From positions 124,001-188,000 of the forward strand of contig NZ_JAJNCZ010000003.1 of the NCBI RefSeq assembly GCF_021026345.1: 64,000 nucleotides of DNA. The letters are read 5' to 3'. Both the position numbers and the translations under genes were made by a program. This DNA comes from Rhizobium sp. GN54 (GTDB taxonomy: Bacteria > Pseudomonadota > Alphaproteobacteria > Rhizobiales > Rhizobiaceae). Shown here one piece after another: positions 57,042 to 64,000 of this stretch. Positions within the stretch are counted from its first letter, which is position 1; every line of letters begins with the position of its first letter. A model generated the notes under the pieces. It did no database searches. It was given only the letters and a program-made list of their open reading frames with translations, and was not told the DNA's origin.

Positions 57042-57350
57042 CAGAACCCTCACGGAAATCCCGGAGAATGGCCCCGATATCTGGACATTTTCACTCCGGA
57101 ATTGCACGTCGTTTGTGTGCAATGCAGTGCCTGCGACGTTTAATCGCCGGAATACGGAACCACAAGTGTCATCGACGGGCAAATTCAATTTAATCGATTA
57201 AGACAAAAGTATGGTAATGAGGGGCCTCCGGGATCGTTAACCATTGTTAACGTTTCTTACCGGTTCCTTAACCAAGCCAGTGACTTTCCAGCAAAATTGG
57301 ACCAGAGTGGCTGCAAGGATCCGTCAAGCGTAACCTGGAGGCGAAACAGA
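57042..57350. other. 309-base intergenic region with divergent promoters and several dyads
   Basis: This gap separates divergent sdhC and the Arg/Trp-rich protein gene. It holds TTAATCGATTAA at 57190-57201, a perfect 12-base palindrome, and CGTTAAC-CATT-GTTAACG at 57235-57252. A GGAGG lies 10 bases before the ATG at 57351. No RNA gene or small open frame with a good start was seen. Confidence 0.6.
57235..57252 (+). promoter_or_regulatory. Candidate CtrA box (TTAACCAT) within an inverted repeat
   Basis: The 8-mer TTAACCAT at 57237-57244 is the classic CtrA half-motif, and it is embedded in CGTTAAC-N4-GTTAACG. A second TTAACC occurs about 20 bases further on. It lies about 110 bases before the secreted Arg/Trp-rich protein gene. 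Confidence 0.45.
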
Positions 57351-58076
57351 ATGAGTCTGTTTTCCCGAGCCTGCATGACCGCAATCGCGCTCGCCACCCT
57401 TTCGTTTTCTCTCGTCGCAGCCCCCGTGGCGGAGGCGCGAGACCGCAACGAAGGCGGCAGCCACCGCAGTTTCTCCTCGCACAGTTCCACCCGCTCGCTC
57501 TCTACCCGCGCGGACCGGGGGCGCGACGACGCCTGGAAGCGCAGGCACCATGCCGACCGCGACCGCACGCGCGACGCCATCCGCGGCTCGACGAGCATGC
57601 GCACGCGGGCGTGGACGTTGCGCCGTGACCGCTGGGACCATCGCGACTGGAACCGCCGGGACTGGGGCAGAGACTGGGAGCGGGCAGGCTGGAACCGCGG
57701 AAACTGGAACCGTGGGAACTGGGACCGCAGCCGCCGGGCCGGCTGGGATGGGCGCTTCGATGGCGCGCGCCGCGATGGCGAGGTGTGGCGCGATCGCGTT
57801 CGCCCCTATTACCAGGGCGCGGTCCGGCCCTACTATGCCGATGGCGGGAACGAAGATCGCGGCGGCCTCGGCAACAATTTCTACGGCGGCTCGATGTCCG
57901 CCTACGAGGATCCGGGCAACGGCAACTACTTCTATTTCGATGGCGAATATGGCGATACATCCGGCGGCTTTCCGCCCGCCCGGCCGCAATACGGCGCCAA
58001 GGTCGTGGTGGTGTCACCCGAAACGGAAGCCGCAAGCTGCAGCTGGGAAGCCGGCGTCTGCGTCATCCGCCCGTAA
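57351..58076 (+). CDS. Secreted Arg/Trp/Asp-rich repeat protein of unknown function
   Basis: A 241-residue exported protein. The signal peptide spans about residues 1-30, ending VAEARD. The mature protein is very rich in Arg, His, Trp, Asp and Asn, with short repeats such as DHRDWNRRDWGRDW and WNRGNWNRGNWDR at about 100-130. The C-terminal third is more ordinary, with Tyr- and Gly-rich stretches and two cysteines (SCSWEAGVC). The start follows a GGAGG 10 bases upstream; an open frame 18 codons longer has no signal. I recognise no domain. It is divergent from sdhC. Confidence 0.8.
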   Translation: MSLFSRACMTAIALATLSFSLVAAPVAEARDRNEGGSHRSFSSHSSTRSLSTRADRGRDDAWKRRHHADRDRTRDAIRGSTSMRTRAWTLRRDRWDHRDWNRRDWGRDWERAGWNRGNWNRGNWDRSRRAGWDGRFDGARRDGEVWRDRVRPYYQGAVRPYYADGGNEDRGGLGNNFYGGSMSAYEDPGNGNYFYFDGEYGDTSGGFPPARPQYGAKVVVVSPETEAASCSWEAGVCVIRP

Positions 58077-58192
58077 GCAGCCGGCATCATCAACTGGCCA
58101 GGGCGATCGTTCCGCGAGGCTGAAGCCGCCCGGCGGTCTTTATCCGTGACCGACCGTGACGCGGTGTGCGAGGCCTCCGGCTAGCAAGGCCC

Positions 58193-60019
<1,827 letters not shown>

Positions 60020-60022
60020 GCG

Positions 60023-60694
60023 TCAGGCTCCTGAATGGTCATAGGGTCGGGCGAGCAGCACGGCGCGTCCGGCGGCAAGGGTGAAGGTGACGGGGCCGAG
60101 CGCGACGTTGGAAACCGTGCGCGACGAGCCGAACGGCAGGTCGAACCCGCTCAACGGATAGCGGACGTTCTCGATCGACAGGCCCGAGAGCGCCGACAGG
60201 CCAAGAACCGAAAACAGGCTCCTGTCCGGCAGCGCGACGGTGGTGCGGCCGGCAAGCAGCGGCCATGCCTCCTCGAGGCCGGAGGTCAGCGTGATGTCGA
60301 GCCCGTCCTCCCTGAGCGCTACGGCATGGAGAAGGTGCATCAGAGCATGGTCGCTGCGCTCGCCGCCGAGCGCGCCGGCGAGGATGAGCCGGCGCGCGCC
60401 ACGCTCCAGCGCCACCGAGACGGCAATCTCCCCGTCCGTCGCATTCTTGGCCGCCGGATAGGGCTCGCGCGGGATATGCGCCCACGTCGCAAGGTCTTCC
60501 GGCGTGGTGGAATCGAAATCGCCGACCCAGACCTCGGGCGTGATCCCGAGGGCTGCGGCATGGCGCATGCCGCCGTCGGCGGCGATGAAGCGGGCGCCGG
60601 CGACCGACGCCCTGAACCGCGCGGTCGGTTCGAGCGTTCCTCCGAGAAGGACGACAAAGAGCGGGTCGGGAACGTTCGTCAGGGGCACCGTCAT
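60023..60694 (-). CDS. thiN: Thiamine pyrophosphokinase (thiamine diphosphokinase)
   Basis: A 223-residue kinase that turns imported thiamine into TPP. The active-site motif GDFDS is at 58-62, preceded by AADGGMRHA near 39-47. NATDGEIAV follows at mid-protein and GALGGERSDHAL near 120. The start MTVPLTNVPD gives the usual family length. A 68-codon open stretch upstream crosses the riboswitch region and is not coding. It is divergent from thiBPQ, so uptake and phosphorylation genes are neighbours. Confidence 0.92.
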   Translation of the reverse strand: MTVPLTNVPDPLFVVLLGGTLEPTARFRASVAGARFIAADGGMRHAAALGITPEVWVGDFDSTTPEDLATWAHIPREPYPAAKNATDGEIAVSVALERGARRLILAGALGGERSDHALMHLLHAVALREDGLDITLTSGLEEAWPLLAGRTTVALPDRSLFSVLGLSALSGLSIENVRYPLSGFDLPFGSSRTVSNVALGPVTFTLAAGRAVLLARPYDHSGA

Positions 60695-60793
60695 GGGCAC
60701 ACCGTCTAGCGCATGTCGCCCGCGAATGGAAACGCCTTTCCGCCCTGCCGCCCGCTTGCAAGCGGGGCCGCGGCGGACTATTGCTTGCCTTGC

Positions 60794-60890
60794 TCTAACG
60801 GGGTGCCCGACCATCGCAGGATGGACCGGGCTGAGAGGCCAAGGCCAACCCGAAGAACCTGATCCGGTTTGTACCGGCGGAGGGATTAGA
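60794..60890 (+). ncRNA. TPP riboswitch (THI element)
   Basis: The conserved thi-box features are all visible: CGGGGTGCC near 60800, GGGCTGAGAGG near 60828, GAACCTGATCCGGTTTGTACC near 60855 and the closing GCGGAGGGATTAGA. The P1 stem is TCTAA at 60794-60798 with TTAGA at 60886-60890. It lies 40-50 bases before the thiB ribosome-binding site, so it should lower thiBPQ expression when TPP is plentiful. Confidence 0.95.
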
Positions 60891-60940
60891 CGGCACATCC
60901 GGCGCCCTATTCCCGTTTATTGGATTTGAAGGAGGCCCCG

Positions 60941-61963
60941 ATGCGCAAGACGCTACTATCCGCCCTGGCACTATTTTCCGCAGCGTCGCTGACAGTATCC
61001 ATGACCCTGCCCGCACGAGCGGCGGAAAAGACGCTGACCATCTATACCTATGAAAGCTTCGTCACCGAGTGGGGCCCGGGCGCCAAGGTGGCGGCGGCAT
61101 TTGAAGAGACCTGCGACTGCAAGGTCGAATGGGTCGGTGTCGCCGACGGCGTCGAGTTGCTGACGCGCCTGAAGCTGGAGGGCGAGGGAACGAAGGCGGA
61201 CATCGTGCTCGGCCTCGACACCAATCTCATCGCCGAGGCCAAGGCGACCGGCCTGTTCGTCCCCCACCATCTCGCCCCGCAGGGCCTGACCGTTCCGGGA
61301 GGCTTCTCGGACGACACTTTCCTTCCCTACGACTACGGCCACTTCGCCGTCGTCTACGACACCGAGGCGCTGAAAAGCCCGCCGAAGAGCCTGAGGGAAC
61401 TGGTGGAGGGCGATCCCGAGGAAAAGATCGTCATCGAGGATCCGCGCACCTCGACGCCGGGCCTTGGCCTGCTGCTCTGGGTCAAGTCCGTCTATGGCGA
61501 CAAGGCCAGCGAGGCCTGGGCGAAGCTGAAGGAGCGCGTTCTGACCGTCACGCCCGGTTGGTCGGAAGCCTACGGACTCTTCACCAAGGGCGAGGCGCCG
61601 ATGGTGCTGTCCTACACCACCTCCCCGGCCTATCACATGGTGGCCGAGAACAGCGAGCGCTACCAGGCGGCCGCCTTCTCCGAAGGTCACTACGTCCAGA
61701 TCGAGGTTGCCGGCATGATGAAGTCCGCCGACGATCCCGAACTGGCGAAGGCGTTCCTCACCTTCATGACCGGGCCGCGCTTTCAGTCGATCATTCCCGA
61801 GACGAACTGGATGATGCCGGTCGCGGCGACCGAGGCGCCGCTTCCGGCCGCCTTCGACAGGCTGGTAAAGCCGCAGCATACCTTCCTCTATCCGGCAGAC
61901 GAGGTCGCGGCCAACCGCAGGGCCTGGATCGACGAATGGCTTTCAGCCATGAGTGCAAAGTAG
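60941..61963 (+). CDS. thiB: Thiamine ABC transporter substrate-binding protein ThiB
   Basis: A 340-residue periplasmic binding protein for thiamine and its phosphates. The signal peptide spans residues 1-28 (cleavage after ARA). The mature domain starts [12 protein letters not shown] and contains a [13 protein letters not shown] block, both typical of TbpA. The start is fixed by AAGGAGG 6 bases upstream; a longer frame from 60920 is not favoured. It is the first gene behind the TPP riboswitch. Confidence 0.94.
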   Translation: MRKTLLSALALFSAASLTVSMTLPARAAEKTLTIYTYESFVTEWGPGAKVAAAFEETCDCKVEWVGVADGVELLTRLKLEGEGTKADIVLGLDTNLIAEAKATGLFVPHHLAPQGLTVPGGFSDDTFLPYDYGHFAVVYDTEALKSPPKSLRELVEGDPEEKIVIEDPRTSTPGLGLLLWVKSVYGDKASEAWAKLKERVLTVTPGWSEAYGLFTKGEAPMVLSYTTSPAYHMVAENSERYQAAAFSEGHYVQIEVAGMMKSADDPELAKAFLTFMTGPRFQSIIPETNWMMPVAATEAPLPAAFDRLVKPQHTFLYPADEVAANRRAWIDEWLSAMSAK

Positions 61964-62016
61964 GACGGCGCGGCGACGGATGGCATGGGCGTAGCCTGCT
62001 GACGAGAGGCACCGGG

Positions 62017-63630
62017 ATGTATACCACGCGCGAAGCATCAGCGATTGTCCGGACCGGCGGTGTTGTCCTGGCCTCGATCCTGCTGTTTGCCGGGCTCTCG
62101 ACGGCGGCGCTGCTCTTTCATGCCGAAGGCGGCGCCGGCGGCGCGCTGTTCGATGCCTACCTGTTTCGCGTTGCCCGCTTCACGCTGCTGCAGGCGGGCC
62201 TTTCCACCATCCTTTCGGTGGCGCTCGCCATCCCCGTCGCCCGGGCGCTTGCGCGGCGCCGGAACTTTCCCGCACGCAACTGGATCGTCCGGTTGTCGGC
62301 GCTTCCGCTCGGCCTGCCGGCCCTGGTAGCGACGCTCGGCATCGTCGAGGTCTGGGGCCGCCGCGGGGTCGTCAACCAAGCCCTGGCCGCGCTCGGCCTC
62401 GACAATCCCGTCAGCGTCTACGGTCTGGCCGGCATTCTCATCGCCCATGTCTTTTTCAACCTGCCGCTCGCAGCCCGGCTGCTGATGGCGGGACTGGAGC
62501 GAATTCCGGCCGAATACTGGCTGACCTCCGCCAATCTCGGCATGGGATCGGGAGCGACGTTCCGGCTGATCGAGTGGCCGGTCATGCGCGGCCTCCTGCC
62601 GGGGATCGCCGGGCTCGTGTTCATGCTCTGCGCGACCAGCTTCACGATCGTGCTGACGCTCGGCGGCGGCCCGGCGGCCACCACGATCGAGGTCGCGATC
62701 TATCAGGCGCTGCGCTTCGATTTCGACCCGCCGCGCGCCGTGATCCTCTCCGTCCTCCAGATCCTCCTGACCGGCACCCTGCTCTATCTCCTGCGGCTGC
62801 TGGGCACGCCCGCCGAGGAGGCGCCGACCGCAGGCCGCGCCGTCCGCCGTTTCGACGGCAGGCGCGGGCGGCTTTCGGACGGCCTCGTGATCGCCGCCTT
62901 CACCCTGTTCACCGCCGCGCCGCTCCTGGCCGTCGTCATGGCCGGCCTTGCCTCCGACCTGCCGCGGCTTGCCTCCGATCCGCTGCTGCACAGGGCGCTT
63001 GTCACGAGCCTTGCGATCGCGCTCGCCTCGGCTACGCTCTGCCTCGCCGTCGCAATGCCGGCTGTCGCGATCGCCCCGCTCGCCGCCGCCGACAGCGCGC
63101 CGGCGGCCCTGAAGTATCTCGCAGGCAGCCTGCAGGCCACGAGCTCGCTGATCCTGCTGGTTCCCCCGGTCGTGGTTGCGACCGGATGGTTCCTGATGCT
63201 GCGCAGCTTCGGCGAGGTCGGCCGCTTCGCGCCCTATGTCGTCATCGTCATCAACGCGCAGATGGCCCTTCCCTTCGTCATGCGGGTGCTGCAACCGGCC
63301 TATCGCACCCATATCGCCCGCACCGGCCGGCTCGCCGTCAGCCTCGGCGTCACCGGCTTGCACCGGCTGCGATGGATCGACCTGCCGGCGCTGAAGCGGC
63401 CGCTGCTGACGGCCTTCGCCTTCGCCATGGCGCTCTCCCTCGGCGATCTCGGCGCGGTCGCCATCTTCGGCGCGGACGGCCTCGTCACCCTGCCGTGGCT
63501 CCTGTTCAGCCGCATGGGCAGCTACCGGACCGCGGATGCGGCCGGCATCGCCCTGCTTCTCGGCGTCATCTGCCTGTTGCTGACGCTTCCCTCCACCGCC
63601 TCCGGCAGGACTGCGAAGAACGATGCCTGA
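62017..63630 (+). CDS. thiP: Thiamine ABC transporter permease ThiP
   Basis: A 537-residue fused permease with two binding-protein-dependent transport domains, giving about 12 membrane segments, as in E. coli ThiP (536). The first EAA-type loop is in NLGMGSGATFRLIEWP and the second in SLGVTGLHRLRWIDLP. The start MYTTREASA is chosen by length and by the hydrophobic segment soon after. It lies 53 bases after thiB and overlaps thiQ by 8 bases. Confidence 0.93.
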   Translation: MYTTREASAIVRTGGVVLASILLFAGLSTAALLFHAEGGAGGALFDAYLFRVARFTLLQAGLSTILSVALAIPVARALARRRNFPARNWIVRLSALPLGLPALVATLGIVEVWGRRGVVNQALAALGLDNPVSVYGLAGILIAHVFFNLPLAARLLMAGLERIPAEYWLTSANLGMGSGATFRLIEWPVMRGLLPGIAGLVFMLCATSFTIVLTLGGGPAATTIEVAIYQALRFDFDPPRAVILSVLQILLTGTLLYLLRLLGTPAEEAPTAGRAVRRFDGRRGRLSDGLVIAAFTLFTAAPLLAVVMAGLASDLPRLASDPLLHRALVTSLAIALASATLCLAVAMPAVAIAPLAAADSAPAALKYLAGSLQATSSLILLVPPVVVATGWFLMLRSFGEVGRFAPYVVIVINAQMALPFVMRVLQPAYRTHIARTGRLAVSLGVTGLHRLRWIDLPALKRPLLTAFAFAMALSLGDLGAVAIFGADGLVTLPWLLFSRMGSYRTADAAGIALLLGVICLLLTLPSTASGRTAKNDA

Positions 63631-64000
63631 CCATTCCACCTCCAGAACGGGCGCTCCCGCCATTCGCCTCGAGGCGGCAACGGTGCAGTTCGAGCAGAAG
63701 CGCCTCGTCTTTTCGTGCGACATCCCCACCGGCGCCCGCGTCGCCGTCACGGGGCCGTCGGGCTCGGGCAAGTCGACCCTCTTCAACGTCATCGCGGGGT
63801 TCCAACCGATCCGTTCGGGAACCGTCGAGATCTTCGGCAAGGACATGGCGGGACGCGAACCTGCCGAACGGCCGGTATCGATCATCTTCCAGGAGAACAA
63901 TCTCTTCGCCCATCTGAGCGTGGAGCAGAATGTCGGCCTCGGCATCGATCCTTCGCTGCGCCTCGGTGCACCGGAGCGCCAGCGGGTGGAACATGCGCTG
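63623..64000 (+). CDS. thiQ: Thiamine ABC transporter ATP-binding protein ThiQ (3' end outside window)
   Basis: The first 126 codons of an ABC ATPase. Its Walker A is GPSGSGKST at about 44-52, and the Q-loop region is SIIFQENNLFAHLSVEQNVGLG. The NLFAHLSV block is characteristic of ThiQ. The ATG overlaps the end of thiP by 8 bases. The signature and Walker B lie beyond the window. Confidence 0.93.
   Translation, partial: MPDHSTSRTGAPAIRLEAATVQFEQKRLVFSCDIPTGARVAVTGPSGSGKSTLFNVIAGFQPIRSGTVEIFGKDMAGREPAERPVSIIFQENNLFAHLSVEQNVGLGIDPSLRLGAPERQRVEHAL

Noticed and set aside
53706-57143. An 1145-codon open frame opposite sdhB, sdhA and sdhD
   Set aside because: It crosses three well-supported genes in antisense and has no domain or start signal.
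60695-60898. N-terminal extension of thiamine pyrophosphokinase
   Set aside because: The open frame runs through the opposite-strand TPP riboswitch, is rich in Arg and Pro, and precedes the normal family start.

Overview
The window is a high-GC, tightly packed stretch of chromosome, most probably from a member of the Rhizobiaceae (Alphaproteobacteria, order Hyphomicrobiales). The basis is gene order and protein character: an fdsGBA-fdhD-fdsD formate dehydrogenase locus, a glpR-glpDSTPQUV glycerol locus of the rhizobial type, an atpHAGDC operon separate from the F0 genes, an mdh-sucCD-sucA-sucB-lpd operon, sdhCDAB, an Omp19-like lipoprotein and a RIME-like intergenic palindrome. I could not run a database search, so genus is not assigned. 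No tRNA, rRNA, insertion sequence, prophage or CRISPR array is visible.

Layout. 1-7332 (minus): NAD-dependent formate dehydrogenase (LysR regulator, fdsG, fdsB, fdsA, fdhD, fdsD; fdsD runs off the left edge). fdsB carries a DUF4287-like domain fused in frame at its end, possibly through a one-base frameshift. 7433-9757: acuI-type reductase, an ArsR repressor with the cysteine pair of the BigR/SqrR group, and an SDR. 9898-18476 (plus): GlpR, GlpD and a complete glycerol ABC importer whose two ATPases have complementary degenerate motifs. 18701-23693: a small catabolic cluster (iron ADH, PuuC-like ALDH, enolase-superfamily enzyme, divergent LysR) with unknown substrate. 23869-26932: a membrane-anchored unknown protein, a PPP-family phosphatase and ManC. 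27136-32167 (minus): atpHAGDC. 32430-39675: a small membrane protein, PriA, an AAA ATPase, an acyltransferase, XerC and a TraB/GumN-family protein.

39777-51460 (minus) is one long TCA-cycle transcription unit: mdh, sucC, sucD, sucA, a YciI-like gene, sucB, MAPEG, LysE, an unknown secreted protein, an SDR and lpd. It makes malate dehydrogenase, succinyl-CoA synthetase and the whole 2-oxoglutarate dehydrogenase complex, with five passenger genes inside. 51642-57041: ZapE, an Omp19-like lipoprotein and sdhCDAB. 57351-60694: a secreted Arg/Trp/Asp-rich repeat protein, an ABC-F ATPase and thiamine pyrophosphokinase. 60794-64000 (plus): a TPP riboswitch followed by thiBPQ, thiQ cut by the right edge.

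Together the window is mostly central energy metabolism (formate and succinate oxidation, TCA cycle, ATP synthase) plus glycerol and thiamine uptake. The best leads are the FdsB-DUF4287 junction, the asymmetric GlpS/GlpT ATPase pair, several strong palindromic operators (GlpR, OxyR-like site before fdsG, a 26-bp palindrome before mdh), a CtrA-like box before the Arg/Trp-rich secreted protein, and a structured leader before sucA.
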